From Pseudonocardia acidicola (GTDB lineage: Bacteria; Actinomycetota; Actinomycetes; Mycobacteriales; Pseudonocardiaceae): a stretch of DNA of 64,000 nt. Of this stretch, positions 8,197 to 17,884 are shown in pieces (the stretch's first letter is position 1; every line of letters begins with the position of its first letter). A program made the position numbers and the translations under genes. The stretch spans positions 62,001 through 126,000 of the forward strand of contig NZ_JAAXLA010000005.1 in assembly GCF_012911935.1 (NCBI RefSeq). The letters run 5' to 3'. Below the pieces are notes generated by a model. The model saw nothing but the letters and a program-made list of their open reading frames with translations. It made no database searches and had not been told where the DNA came from.

Positions 8197-8746
8197 GAAG
8201 CCAGCATCTCCTGACCACCCACGCCGCGGCCCAGCCGCTTGGACCCCGACGCCACAGTGGCCGGCTGCACACCGGGCGTCAGTAGAAGATCCGGACTCGA
8301 CAAGCCGCCGGTGCTCCCCGGCGCTCAACAGCGGGCTGGAACAGCTGGGGTGGTGGCACTTCCGGTGGCAATCGCACGCCGACGTCGGGGGCACGGCGGT
8401 AGCGAGGATCGCTCTCACCAGGGCCGCGACGTCGCACAACGGCGGGCAAACGGGTGAGTACCTGATCTCCCGACCGGGCAAAGGTGCCTCTGGGGTCGGA
8501 CGTAAGCGCGGGCTGTGTTGACGTCGGCGACGAACACCGGGGTGATCGACGAGGTTTCTCCGGGCGGCTACCGGCCAATCCGAGCGTGCGGTGTCGAGCC
8601 CGGCGTGACCGGCGGCTCAGCCGCTGGGCTCCCGGCGGCTCGCCGGCCTGGCGGGGTGGATCGCCACGGCGAGTCGAGCCTGGACGTGCCCGGCCGGGTC
8701 GGTACGTCCGGCCCACAGGTGAAGCAACAGGTGAAGGAGGAGGGCG
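8197..8746 (+). other. 550-nt region upstream of mgtC, no gene seen
   Basis: No protein-like frame is convincing on either strand. The length and position leave room for a structured leader of mgtC, but I could not assign a known riboswitch fold. A purine-rich GAAGGAGGAGGG lies immediately before the TTG start at 8747 and is its ribosome-binding site. Confidence 0.4.
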
Positions 8747-9538
8747 TTGGCGCTTGAGTTGGGAGAGCCGATCGGCCAGGGGTGGTCACAGATCGTCGAG
8801 CTCGGGATCGCCCTGGTCTTGTCCGCACTGATCGGTCTGGAACGGGAGTTACGGCAGAAGAGCGCCGGCCTGCGAACCCACACCATCATCGGGTTCAGCG
8901 CGGCGCTGATCATGCTGGTGTCCAAGTACGGCTTCACCGATGTGCTCGGTAATCATGTGGTCCTCGATCCGTCCCGGGTCGCGGCGCAGATCGTCTCCGG
9001 CATCGGTTTCATCGGTGGAGGCCTGATCTTCGTTCGGCGTGACGCGGTCCGCGGTCTCACCACCGCTGCCGCGGTCTGGCTGACCACCGCGGTGGGCATG
9101 GCCGCTGGGGCCGGCCTGCCGGTGCTGGCCCTCGCTGCGGTGGCCGGCTACTTCGTCGTCATCTACGGGTTCACCCCGCTGTCGGCCCGCCTCCGCGAGA
9201 CCCGGCCTCGGTCGCAGCGGATCCAGGTCGTCTACGAGGACGGCCGCGGGATCCTGCGACAGATCCTCAACACATGTACCGCCCGCGGGTGGGTCGTCGC
9301 GGAGCTGTCCACCCGCCAGCAGGCCTGGGAGCTCTCCGCAGCTCAGGTCGGGCACCCGTCCGCCCGAGATCATCGGCTGGACGAGGAGTCCGGCGGAGCG
9401 CGGCCGGTGTCTGTCGGGATCGGTCTTTACGGACCGGCGGACTGCGACCACCTCGTCGCCGAGCTTGCCCGGCTCGACGGTGTCCTCACCGTCACCCTCG
9501 GCCGGCCCGAGGAGGAGGTCGACCCCGAGACCGAATGA
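8747..9538 (+). CDS. mgtC: MgtC/SapB-family membrane protein
   Basis: The 263-residue protein has four to five N-terminal membrane helices with family motifs LSALIGLERELRQKSAGLRT, GIGFIGGGLIF and RGLTTAAAVWLTTAVGMAAG. A cytosolic C-terminal domain of about 110 residues (RIQVVYEDGRGILRQILN onward) resembles the ACT-like regulatory domain of long MgtC proteins. MgtC proteins modulate F-type ATPase and magnesium/phosphate homeostasis. It starts at TTG 8747 behind a strong AGGAGG. PhoU lies upstream and a Pit remnant downstream, so this was a phosphate/magnesium locus. Confidence 0.85.
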   Translation: MALELGEPIGQGWSQIVELGIALVLSALIGLERELRQKSAGLRTHTIIGFSAALIMLVSKYGFTDVLGNHVVLDPSRVAAQIVSGIGFIGGGLIFVRRDAVRGLTTAAAVWLTTAVGMAAGAGLPVLALAAVAGYFVVIYGFTPLSARLRETRPRSQRIQVVYEDGRGILRQILNTCTARGWVVAELSTRQQAWELSAAQVGHPSARDHRLDEESGGARPVSVGIGLYGPADCDHLVAELARLDGVLTVTLGRPEEEVDPETE

Positions 9539-9589
9539 CGGCCACCGGCGGCAGGCCCATGACCGTCGGCCCGCCGGGACCTGTCGCGA

Positions 9590-9850
9590 TCAGGTGACCA
9601 GAGGGTGGATGATCCAGAAGGTGAGGGCGGCGGCCAGTGCGGCCATCGGGATGGTCAGCACTCACGCGAGGACGATGTTGCCGGCGCCCCCCAGCGCACC
9701 GCGGAGGGCCGTTTGGTGGCGCCCAGCCCGAGGATGGCCGAGGTGATCGTCTGGGTGGTGGAGATCGGCGCGGCGAACGCGAACGGGGTCGTGTAGAGCA
9801 GCGCTGAGGCGGTCAGATCCGCGGCGAGCCCGCCGTGACCAGGGGTGCCC
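9590..9850 (-). pseudogene. pit: Inorganic phosphate transporter (Pit) C-terminal remnant
   Basis: Reading leftward, LTASALLYTTPFAFAAPIST and TQTITSAILGLGATKRPSAV then RWG match the last part of PiT transporters, whose second signature resembles STTHVI..G.GATKR. The frame then shifts, an in-frame TGA follows GAGNIVLA where Trp would be expected, and VLTIPMAALAAALTFWIIHP, LVT ends at TGA 9592-9590. The N-terminal three quarters are absent. It is not functional, but it explains the orphan phoU nearby. Confidence 0.7.
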
Positions 9851-10384
9851 GCCCCGATCGCAAACCAGCCAAGCGGACGTCCGGCCGATGATCTCCTTCA
9901 TCAACTCGTCGGTACCGCCACAACGGGGTCCGCTCACAGCTTCTCCTCACCAGGAACCTTCCAAGGCGCTCGGGGCGGATCCGGTACAGCGATCGGCATG
10001 TTCCTGCACCACGGGAGACCGTGATCGGCGCCGCCACCGCAGCGGGCCGCGGCACCGTTGCGCTGGGTGGGAGGTCGGCAACGTCGCCTACGACCCGACC
10101 AGCGATCAGATGCTCGTGGCCGTAAAGGGCCACGACGAACTCGCGGCCATCGATCCGACAACATGGATCGGCCCGCGGGGCTCCAGGCCGTGCTCGAACT
10201 CGACGGTGCTCGTCGCGGACCTGCAGCGCGCCGACCTGCCGTTGCTGCGCGTCAATCACCCCCGCGTGCCCGTCGACGCGTCATCCGGGCCGCGCTGCGT
10301 CAGCTCCCCGACCACAAGCCCGGCCGCCGAGCCGGGCGGAAGGTCCTGATCCGCGTCGACGGCGCCGGCGGGTCCCACGAACTA
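9851..10384. other. 534-nt region with a YncE-like fragment
   Basis: On the + strand at about 10065-10175 the frame reads EVGNVAYDPTSDQMLVAVKG then HDELAAIDPTTWIG, one blade of a YncE/surface-layer-type beta-propeller (cf. the usual D..DRVYV...G....VIDP pattern). The sequence on both sides is not in frame with more blades. The rest of the gap shows no gene. It ends at the left terminal repeat of the IS1634-like element. Confidence 0.4.
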
Positions 10385-12129
10385 CCTGACTCGGGACGCT
10401 GTTTAGTGACCTTCTGGCGGTAGCCGCTCGAGGATGGCCTGGGCCGAGGTAGGGATGTCGGGTTCGAGGGTGATCTCGTGGCCGTCGAGGCGGATGGTGG
10501 CGGAGCGGACCGCCCGCAGGGTGCGCACGATGTTCTTGATTGAGGTGGCGGTGGCGTCCTGGAGGTGGCGGGAGATCGCGAGGGCGGCGAACACGACGGT
10601 CAGGTGGGCCTCGATCGACTCCCGTTTGTGGTGGAAGACCGGCCGCGCCCGCAGGTCGGACTTGGCCATCCGGAAGGACTCCTCGACCTGCCAGAGGTCG
10701 TGATAGGCGTCGATGACCGCCGACCCGTCCATCGTCTTCACGGGCAGGGTGGTGACGTAGCCCTTCAATCCGGCGAGCTGGCGGGCGCGTTCGACCAGCC
10801 CCCGGTCCACCTGTTTCCCGGCGGCGTCGATGCGCACGAACCGATCCTTCTTCAACGGCCTCGTGCCGGTGGCGACCTTCTCCGCCCGGTCGACCATGGC
10901 GTTGATCGCCCGGTCGTCGTGTTTGTGCCGGGCGAACCGGTACTGGTAGACGACCCGTCGGCTGCGGGCCGCCTTCCCGGTGCCCATGACCCGAGCCGAT
11001 TCGAGGACCCGACCGTCGTCGAAGGCGTTGCCGTGGCGCTCGAAGTGCGCGGCCAGGTCGTAGGGCGCCTTGCTGATCCGCGAGCCCACGATGAACACAA
11101 CTCGGCGTCCTCGATCGCGTTCACGTTCTTCGCCGACAGCATCCCGGCGTCGGCCACCACGACCAGGGCGGCGCCCTGGTGGCGTCCCGGAAGCCGTTGA
11201 GGACGGGGAGCAGGGTGGAGGTCTCGGCGGTGTTGCCCTCGAAACAGTGCACCTCCAACGGAAACCCGGACGGGTCGACCAGCAGCCCGACCTGGATTTG
11301 TGGGTCGATGCGCCGTTCCTTGCTCATCCCGACCTTGCGCAGGGAGTCTTCGTTCTCGGCCTCGAAGTGCAGCGTGGTGACGTCGTAGAGGATCAGTCCC
11401 AGTGCGCCGCCTCGGGTGGCCTGGGCCAGGCAGGCGGTCGCCAGCTTCCCGCGGTAGTCACGCTGCTCGCAGCGGGCCAGGGCGCGCAACAGGGTGCGCA
11501 CCGTCGGCGCGGGTGCGCCGATCTCGGCCAGCACCCGAACGGTGTCGGCCTTCGAGGTCGGCTCGATCACCCGGGCGCACACCATCGCCCGGAACGCCTC
11601 GTCGGCGAGGGTGTCGAACCCGAGCCGGGCATAGGCGTCGAGCAGCACGTTCCACAACGTCAACGCGAAGTGCCCACCACACGCCCACCCGCCCGGTCGG
11701 ACCGCGGCCGTCCCGGGGCCGGCGTCGAGACGGCGGGATCTGCAGACCGCGGGCGGTCGGGCTCCGGGCGTGTCCAGTCGGCGGTGTCGCTGACCCGCGC
11801 GGGTTCGGCCGCCAGCTCTCCGAGGTCGAGGGACTGCTGGCCGGGCTGCAGGCGTTCACGCGCCGCTGCGAGCAACAGCGCGAGCTCGGCGTCGGTGTGA
11901 GCGGAGCCGAGGTGCTCAATCTCCACGACCTCACCGTGGTCCTTGACCACCAACTGGACCGCGACCGCGCCCGACGCCGTCCGCACCCGACGCACGAACC
12001 GCGAGCTCACCAGGCCGAGGCTACCCAGCCACTCAATTCTTAATGACCAGATCCCCACGCCTCGGTCCGAAAACCAGCTGGTCAGCGCCTCGGGCACGCG
12101 CGACTCCCGCGGGGGTGTCATGAGTCAGG
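10385..12129 (-). mobile_element. IS1634-family element, transposase frameshifted
   Basis: Terminal inverted repeats CCTGACTC (10385-10392) and GAGTCAGG (12122-12129) bound 1745 bp. The transposase reads leftward from SRFVRRVRTASGAVAVQLVV near 12025, through FALTLWNVLLDAYARLGFDT, LILYDVTTLHFEAENEDSLR and KVGMSKERRIDPQIQVGLLV, to YHDLWQVEESFRMAKSDLRA and RLPPEGH at 10403. This is the DDE transposase plan of IS1634. It is broken at three places (about 11670, 11160 and 11098), so it is not autonomous. Its right end abuts an IS1380 remnant. No target duplication is evident. Confidence 0.8.
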
Positions 12130-12803
12130 CCTGACCTGGCTTCATCGCCGCCGGCTGTCCTATTCGGTCGGGTTCGGCCTCACCCAGACCGTCGTCGACG
12201 AGCTCGCCGCGCTCCCCGCGTCGGACTGGCAGCCCGCTTACAACGCCGAGGGTGAACCCCGCCCCGGGGCCTGAGTCATCGAGGCCACCGGCCTGATGAA
12301 CCTGACCACCTGGCCCAAAGGGATGCGAGTGATCGTGCACCGCGAGCGCCCGCACCCCGGGCGCGCAGCTGCGGACCACCGACCCGGACGGGCGGCGCTA
12401 CACCGCCTTCGCCACCAACACCCGCCCGGGCGGACCCGGCCGACAGCTCGCCGACCTCGAGCTGCGCCACCGCCGCCGCGCCCGCGCCGAGGACCGCATC
12501 CGCGCGGCGAAGGACACCGGCCTGACCAACCTGCCGCTGCACGACCTCGACCAGAACCGGATCTGGTGCGCCGTGGTCGCGCTGGCCTGTGAGATCACCG
12601 CCTGGGCCCAGATGCTGGCCTACACCACCCACCCGGCGAGGCGGTGGGAACCGAAACGGCTCCGGCTGCGGCTGTTCTCGCTGCCCGCCCAGACCGCGCG
12701 GCACGCCCGCCGGACCGTGCTGCACCTACCCGGCCACGCACCCTGGGCCGGGCTGGTCTGCGAGGGCCTCGACCGGCTCCGCGCGCTCGCCGTCCCCGGC
12801 TGA
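12130..12803 (+). mobile_element. IS1380-family transposase remnant (C-terminal half)
   Basis: The + strand reads LSYSVGFGLTQTVVDELAAL, a TGA where the next residues are VIEATGLMNLTTWPKGMRVI, then VHRERPHPG. After a one-base shift come AQLRTTDPDGRRYTAFATNT, LADLELRHRRRARAEDRIRA, AKDTGLTNLPLHDLDQNRIW and the WEPKRLRLRLFSLPAQTARH tail. These are hallmarks of IS1380 transposases. The 5' half is missing where the IS1634-like element begins, consistent with insertion into it followed by deletion. Confidence 0.8.
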
Positions 12804-13035
12804 GCACCGGTCCCACCGCCCCAGCAACCCAGAACCCCACCGGACCCGTGGAACCCGGCGCCCATCCGAGCGACCTCGGCCAAACTGTCACACCCAGCAG
12901 GCAGAATGCGCCAAGCACACCGGCCAACACCGGTGTCGATCAAGCCAGCGTCGCCCGGCGAAAGATCCGGGCTAACTATAAGAGTCGGGAATACCGCGTA
13001 CCCGCGCCTGTAGGGATCCAAATACGCGCCCCCCG

Positions 13036-14193
13036 TCAGCGACACCGGCGGGCGTTGAGCCGGGCGGCCTGGCGCGTCAGGTGGTCGCGCTCGGCGAGGT
13101 TGGGGGCCTTTTGGGCCGCCTCGGCGTACAGCCGTGCCGCCGTCGCCAGGTCGCCGTCGCGCTCGTGGAGGTACGCCGCCACCGCCGCGTGGCGGGGCAG
13201 TGAGTCGTCCAGCGCCGCGAGCGCCGCCAACCCGGCGCGCGGTCCGTGGGCCTCGCCGACGGCCACCGCGCGGTTGAGCCGGACGACCGGGCTGTCGGTC
13301 AGGCGCGCGAGCTCGTCGTACCACTCGACGATCTGCACCCAGTCAGTCTCCTCGGCGGTGGGCGCGTCAGCGTGGAGTGCCGCGATGGCGGCCTGGGCCT
13401 GGAACTCGCCCAGCCGGTCGCGGGCGAGGGCCGCCTGCAGGATCTCGACGCCCTCGACGATCGACTCGGTGTCCCATCGGCCGTGGTCCTGCTCGGCGAG
13501 CGGCACCAGGCTGCCGTCGGGCGCGGTCCGGGTGGCGCGCCGGGCGTGGTGGAGCAGCATGAGGGCGAGCAGCCCCGCCACCTCGGGGTGGTCGATCGCG
13601 GCCGCGAGCTGCCGGGTGAGCCGGATGGCCTCGGCGGCGAGGTCGACGTCGCCGGAGTAGCCCTCGTTGAAGACCAGGTAGAGGACGCGCAGCACGGTGG
13701 CGACGTCGCCGGGCTGGTCCAACCGCACACCGGCCACGGTGCGCTTGGCCCGGCTGATGCGCTGCGCCATGGTCGCCTCGGGCACCAGGTAGGCCTGGGC
13801 GATCTGGCGGGTGGTCAGCCCGCCGACGGCGCGCAGCGTGAGCGCGACCGCGGACGACGGCGTCAGCGACGGGTGGGCGCACAGGAAGTAGAGCAGGAGC
13901 GTGTCGTCCACCGCGGGCGCGGACCCGGGCGCCGGCTCCTCGTCGAGGCGGTCCTCACGCCGGCGGCGGGCGGCGTCCGCCCGGGTCGCGTCGAGGAACC
14001 GGCGCCAGGCCACGGTGACCAGCCAGCCCTTCGGGTCCCGCGGCGGGTCGGCCGGCCAGACGCGGACCGCCTCGACCAGCGCGTCCTGCACGGCGTCCTC
14101 GGCCGCTGCGAAGTCGGCTCCGCGGCGGACGAGGATCCCGAGCACGCTCGGCGTGAGGCTCCGGAGCAGGACCTCGTTGACCTGAGAGCTCAC
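13036..14193 (-). CDS. ECF sigma factor with C-terminal TPR-like domain (ECF42 type)
   Basis: The 385-residue protein starts at GTG 14193 (VSSQVNEVLLRS), overlapping the upstream gene's stop as GTGA. Sigma region 2 is seen in AAAEDAVQDALVEAVRVWPA and PKGWLVTVAWRRFLDATRAD; region 4 in LTTRQIAQAYLVPEATMAQR. The long C-terminal extension (VLRVLYLVFNEGYS, then repeated helical pairs ending LAERDHLTRQAARLNARRCR) is the tetratricopeptide-like domain of the ECF42 group. In that group the sigma factor is co-encoded with YCII/DGPF proteins instead of an anti-sigma factor, exactly as here. Confidence 0.85.
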   Translation of the reverse strand: MSSQVNEVLLRSLTPSVLGILVRRGADFAAAEDAVQDALVEAVRVWPADPPRDPKGWLVTVAWRRFLDATRADAARRRREDRLDEEPAPGSAPAVDDTLLLYFLCAHPSLTPSSAVALTLRAVGGLTTRQIAQAYLVPEATMAQRISRAKRTVAGVRLDQPGDVATVLRVLYLVFNEGYSGDVDLAAEAIRLTRQLAAAIDHPEVAGLLALMLLHHARRATRTAPDGSLVPLAEQDHGRWDTESIVEGVEILQAALARDRLGEFQAQAAIAALHADAPTAEETDWVQIVEWYDELARLTDSPVVRLNRAVAVGEAHGPRAGLAALAALDDSLPRHAAVAAYLHERDGDLATAARLYAEAAQKAPNLAERDHLTRQAARLNARRCR

Positions 14194-14597
14194 TCCGTGA
14201 TGGTGGGCGGCGCGGCCAGGAACGGGCGCAGCTCGAGCCACTCGTGGATCGGCTTCCCGCCCGCCCCAGGGGCGGCCGACAGGACCCCGGCCAGCTCGAT
14301 GGCGCGCTCGTAGCTGTCGACGTCGATCACCATCCAGCCGGCGATGAGGTCCTTGGTCTCGGCGAATGGGCCGTCGGTGACCGGCGGGCGCCCCTCGCCG
14401 TCGTACCGGACGAACGTCCCCTCGGGGGCGAGCGCCTGACCGTCGACGAACTCGCCGGTCCCCTCGAGCTGGGCCGCGAAGTCGTGCATGTACTGCACGT
14501 GCGCCGAGATCTCCTCCGGCGTCCACTGGTCCATGGGCACGTCGTTGACCGAAGCCGGGGCGCCGCGGTAGTGCTTGAGCAGCAAGTACTTGGCCAT
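14190..14597 (-). CDS. YCII/DGPF-domain protein, partner of the ECF sigma factor
   Basis: The 135-residue protein MAKYLLLKHYRGAP... contains the eponymous motif TDGPFAETKDLIAGWMVID and the YCII-type ferredoxin-like fold. DGPF proteins are typical companions of ECF42 sigma factors; their biochemical role is unsettled. The start is clear: GAGGAGAAACACG precedes ATG 14597. Its stop overlaps the sigma factor start, so the two are translationally coupled. Confidence 0.85.
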   Translation of the reverse strand: MAKYLLLKHYRGAPASVNDVPMDQWTPEEISAHVQYMHDFAAQLEGTGEFVDGQALAPEGTFVRYDGEGRPPVTDGPFAETKDLIAGWMVIDVDSYERAIELAGVLSAAPGAGGKPIHEWLELRPFLAAPPTITE

Positions 14598-15283
14598 CGT
14601 GTTTCTCCTCGATGCTGGTGCGACCCATTTTGGTCACGTTCACCGCGGGGACGGAGCCAGTCACGGGTTCTCGACATCGCCGCCGAAACCAAGCAACTGA
14701 ATCAAGAGAAGGTCTCGTGTGCGTCCTCTACGTGTGGTCCTGGCGCGTCGTGGTGTGGTCGGACCGATGAGTTGTTCGGCGTGGAGGGCATGCACGTCCT
14801 CCACGTCACCCGCGATCCCGGCGTTGGCGGTGAACAGGGTCTGGTGGTGCTGGACGTCGAGTCCGTCTTGACGCCGGGCAAACTGCTCGCCGCGCCGTCA
14901 GCGGAACCGTGCAGCAGGCAACGGTCACCATCCGCGCTGGTCGCGAGGACGAAAGCGCCTTGCTCATAGCACTGTTGGCACCAGCCGGTCCCAGTGCTGG
15001 GTGGAGCCGAACCATGTCGGGCTCGCGAACGATGACGGGCTTTATACCGGTGATCAACCCTAAGAGGGAGGGAGACGCGCCGAGAAGGTGAAACCAAAAC
15101 TGCAATCGGCGACCCGGCGAGACGAACGGCTATGAGCCGGCCGAGGCTCCCGCGACGTCCCCGATTGCACTCGTCGCAGCACAGCACCGGCCCTCCACCG
15201 ACTGGGTCCAGCGGGCGGGGCCCGCCCCGTCGGCGAGCTGTCTACGGCGAGACCACGTGACGCTTGTGGGGAGGCCCGTTGGC
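14598..15283. other. 686-nt gap, no confident gene
   Basis: On the minus strand around 14860-15010 a Cys-containing stretch (GTGWCQQCYEQGAFVLATSA, DGDRCLLHGSADGA) looks mildly protein-like, but neither a start with a ribosome-binding site nor a recognisable domain accompanies it. The rest, including the sigma operon promoter region just above 14597, shows no clear signal. Confidence 0.35.
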
Positions 15284-15480
15284 TCAAGCGCTAGCCAGAT
15301 CGCGGTACTTCGCGGCGATCTTGGAGATGACGTCGCGCGCCTCGTCGTCGAAGACTGCGGCGTCTTCAAGCTTGCTGAAGAGCTCGTCGTAGACGTCAGG
15401 GACTGCCCCCTGTTCTGGGTTGCCGACATCGTGGCTGGCTCGGTACGAGCCCACAGGCAGGGAGAGCCGTCCTACCACGA
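15284..15480 (-). pseudogene. C-terminal remnant of an XRE/DUF5753 regulator
   Basis: The terminal residues VYDELFSKLEDAAVFDDEAR then DVISKIAAKYRDLASA correspond almost position for position to the end of the intact XRE/DUF5753 regulator at 51512-52369 (VYDLLFQRLEGAAVFGDEAR). The helix-turn-helix and most of DUF5753 are absent. The upstream open frame runs into a hairpin repeat at 15535-15586. It is a dead fragment of a second Scr1/WhiJ-type locus. Confidence 0.6.
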
Positions 15481-15534
15481 GCCTCTGCGCGGGTTCGTCG
15501 AGATCATCGAGGTCAGCTGCTAGGGCCCCAGACG

Positions 15535-15586
15535 TGCGTAAGGCCGTGCTCCCGGTCTGCCCCAGGTCACACGGCCTCGCGACTCG
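15535..15586. repeat. Hairpin repeat, copy 1
   Basis: AGGCCGTG (15541-15548) pairs with CACGGCCT (15570-15577); the flanks GCGTA and CGCGACTCGC are also shared with copy 2 at 18748-18799. Arm spacing is identical in both copies (29 nt between arm starts), while the loop differs at a few bases. Confidence 0.7.
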
Positions 15587-15921
15587 CTCCACGTCCGCGA
15601 CGTCGAGCTACACGCAGAATAGCCAAGACCTACCTGGACAGGCAATCGCGGGGAAGCAAGCAGCAAGCCAACACAATGGCTCACTCAGGATGACCATGAG
15701 ATTATCGGCGCTGACGTCGATGCGGTTCTGACCTGGGCGAACGCCCGGCGGGGGAGCCGCACCTATGTGCTCTGCGCCGGTATCCCGCGCAGCGGGCCAG
15801 GGCTCGGCGCCTGACCCGGGCGGATCCGAACGCGGCGCCTTCCCACCCAGTGGTGGCGCAGCCGGCCATGGGAAAGCGCCGGGAACCGTGGGGTTCCCGG
15901 CGTTTCGGTCGTGGCCCGGGT
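15587..15921. other. 335-nt gap
   Basis: Nothing recognisable is seen between the hairpin repeat and the end of the Rv3235-like gene. Several G/C-rich self-complementary stretches near 15840-15905 may terminate that gene's transcript. Confidence 0.35.
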
Positions 15922-16479
15922 TCAGCCGATCCGCAGCACGGTGCAGCGCCATCCGGCCGGGCCGGTGCCGAGCAGGTCGAAGCGGGCGGCGATCGCGCGG
16001 GGCCGCCCACGCAGCCGGCAGACCGCGGCGACCTCGGCGGCGTCGCGGTGGGGCTGGCAGACCCGCAGCGAGGTCAGCCGCGACGGGCGGGTGGCCGGTC
16101 CCAGTTGGGTGCCCGTGGCCTGCAGGTAGCGCAGCGCCGCCGCCTCGACGTGGCCGCTCAGCTGGCTGATCGGGCGGCGGCGGTCGAGGACCTCGAGCGC
16201 GACCCGCAGCACCTGGTGGGCCCGCTGGCGGGCGGTGGGGTCCACCGGCGGGTCGACCGGGATCAGGCACCACTGCGGGGGCGCGGCCAGCGTGGGCGCC
16301 TGGTCGGCCGGCCGGGTAGCGGGTTCGTAGCGCAGCACCCGCAGCTGCGGGCGGCCCGCGCGGCGCCCGTGCTGCTGCTGCCCGGCGTAGGCGCACCGGT
16401 AGCAGCCGTCGCCGCCGCACATGCCGCACGCTGTGGCCGGGATCGGGGCGTGGGTGGGCGACTGGTCGACGATGGTCAT
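15922..16479 (-). CDS. Rv3235-family protein with N-terminal Cys cluster
   Basis: The 185-residue protein matches the actinobacterial Rv3235 family: ARQRAHQVLRVALEVLDRRR, PISQLSGHVEAAALRYLQA, LTSLRVCQPHRDAAEVAAVC and the closing GWRCTVLRIG. The biochemical function is unknown; chromosomal members neighbour secA. Unusual here is the N-terminal CGMCGGDGCYRCAY (residues 18-31), a CxxCxxxxCxxC pattern that could bind zinc. It lies in a run of minus-strand accessory genes, so it is probably a mobile-element version. Confidence 0.7.
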   Translation of the reverse strand: MTIVDQSPTHAPIPATACGMCGGDGCYRCAYAGQQQHGRRAGRPQLRVLRYEPATRPADQAPTLAAPPQWCLIPVDPPVDPTARQRAHQVLRVALEVLDRRRPISQLSGHVEAAALRYLQATGTQLGPATRPSRLTSLRVCQPHRDAAEVAAVCRLRGRPRAIAARFDLLGTGPAGWRCTVLRIG

Positions 16480-16836
16480 CGGGGCCTCCGGTGCTCGGCG
16501 CTGGGGGAACGCGGCCCTGGCCTCAGCGCGGCGGGGAGGGGTCCCGGCAGGGACGGCGGGGGTTCCGGCTCGCCCATCCCGCGTGTGATCGCCGCCGCCA
16601 ACCCGCGGCCGTCCTGCCCAATCCGCAGCGCGATCTCACCGGGATGGGCCGAGGGCCGGGTTCATCGCCGCTCGCCCCTCCCTGGGGTGCTGACCGTGCG
16701 GGTGGTCCTCCAGTGCCGCCGCACCGGGCGCCCGCGAGCCGCCGGCTTTGTCTCGCCGGGGACCCGGCGCGTCCCAGCTGCGGCGGGGGCCGTGCGGGAC
16801 TCGGGGTGTTCGGTGTCGCACGGCCCCGGCCTGGTC
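16480..16836. other. 357-nt gap
   Basis: No protein-like frame stands out. The sequence is extremely G/C-rich with many short inverted repeats (for example around 16780-16830). It separates two minus-strand genes and may hold the promoter of the Rv3235-like gene just above 16479. Confidence 0.35.
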
Positions 16837-17799
16837 TCAGTCCCGGCGGGCGGTCCCGTCGAGTCCGAGGGCTTCGATCTCGTCGCAGCTCAGCGGTTGG
16901 GTGGGATCCTCGCGCCGGGCCTGGGCGATGATCAGCGCGGCGATCTGCGCTTCGGTGCGGGCCCCGACGCGGCGGGTGCTGACCGCGTCGGCCTCCCCGT
17001 TGTCGTCGGGTCCGATGTAGAAGTCGCTGATGGAGGCGGTGGAGGGGCGCTGGCCCCAGCCGAACATCCCGGGTCCGGCGATCGCGGCGGACCGGGTCCC
17101 GTAGCCGGGTTCCTCCCGGGTCGGGCCGGCCCAGATGGTGGCGCACCCGCCGCCGGAGGTGTCGAGCACGCACGTCACCCCGGCGGCGCGGACCAGCTGC
17201 GCAACCCGGTCCATGTCGATCTCCTCGTCGATCGCCGGAGCCTGCTGCCCGGCCTCGTCCTCGGTGCCGGAGTCGACCTCGTAGTCGTGGTGCCTGCGGG
17301 CGGTGTCTATCAGCGCCTCGGGGGCGAGGCCGGCCTGGTCGGCGAGGTGGAACAGATCGGCGATCAGATCTCCGGCGACCTCGGCGAACACCTCGGGGTC
17401 AGCGAAGTCCCCGGCGCGGGCGCCCGTGCGGGATCGGTAGGCCTCGAGCGCGGCCGCGGCGAGCCCGGCCTTGTCCTGGGCGGTACTGCTGGGCTGGCCG
17501 GTGCCGGCGGTGCGGCGCACCAGGTCAAGGACGAACGCGGTGCCGGACTGGGCCGGGTCGATGCCCAGCCGGGAGAACCACCGCTCCACGGTGGTGACGG
17601 TGTCCCCGCCGTTCCATCCGCCGTCGAGGTCCTCATTGGTCTTGAGCTCCACGAACAGCGCGATGATCGCGCGGACCGCCGGGTCGCGCAGGTCGAGCGG
17701 GAGCGGGGTGGGGTGGAGCCGGTCGTGGTCGAGCAGCGCGGCGAGGTTCACCGCGGCGGTATCGCTCGCTGGCAGGTGCTGGCGGACAGGGCTGGTCAT
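16837..17799 (-). CDS. Conserved accessory protein of unknown function
   Basis: The 320-residue protein is acidic and cytosolic with no signal peptide. It has two probable domains: an N-terminal helical half (LAALLDHDRLHPTPLPLDLR through LIADLFHLADQAGLAPEALI) and a C-terminal half starting MDRVAQLVRAAGVTCVLDTS, with YIGPDDNGEADAVSTRRVGA and IAALIIAQARREDPTQPLSC. I do not recognise a catalytic motif. A decayed paralogue of the C-terminal 70 residues is present at 26232-26450, so the family has duplicated locally. It sits between the DUF932-like and Rv3235-like genes. Confidence 0.6.
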   Translation of the reverse strand: MTSPVRQHLPASDTAAVNLAALLDHDRLHPTPLPLDLRDPAVRAIIALFVELKTNEDLDGGWNGGDTVTTVERWFSRLGIDPAQSGTAFVLDLVRRTAGTGQPSSTAQDKAGLAAAALEAYRSRTGARAGDFADPEVFAEVAGDLIADLFHLADQAGLAPEALIDTARRHHDYEVDSGTEDEAGQQAPAIDEEIDMDRVAQLVRAAGVTCVLDTSGGGCATIWAGPTREEPGYGTRSAAIAGPGMFGWGQRPSTASISDFYIGPDDNGEADAVSTRRVGARTEAQIAALIIAQARREDPTQPLSCDEIEALGLDGTARRD

Positions 17800-17884
17800 G
17801 GCGTCCTCCTCGGGACGGGAGAGCAGATCGAGGCCGGGGGAGGGGCGGTGCCGGGAGCCGGGCCCGGCACCGCCCCGGCGCCGG

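Noticed and set aside
8197-8746. A magnesium riboswitch (M-box or ykoK) before mgtC
   Set aside because: The long leader is suggestive, but I could not identify the conserved core; a covariance-model search of this stretch would be needed to support it.
13036-14664. A 542-codon sigma factor start far upstream
   Set aside because: The extra N-terminal part reads through the YCII gene out of frame; the GTG at 14193 with GTGA overlap is the natural start.
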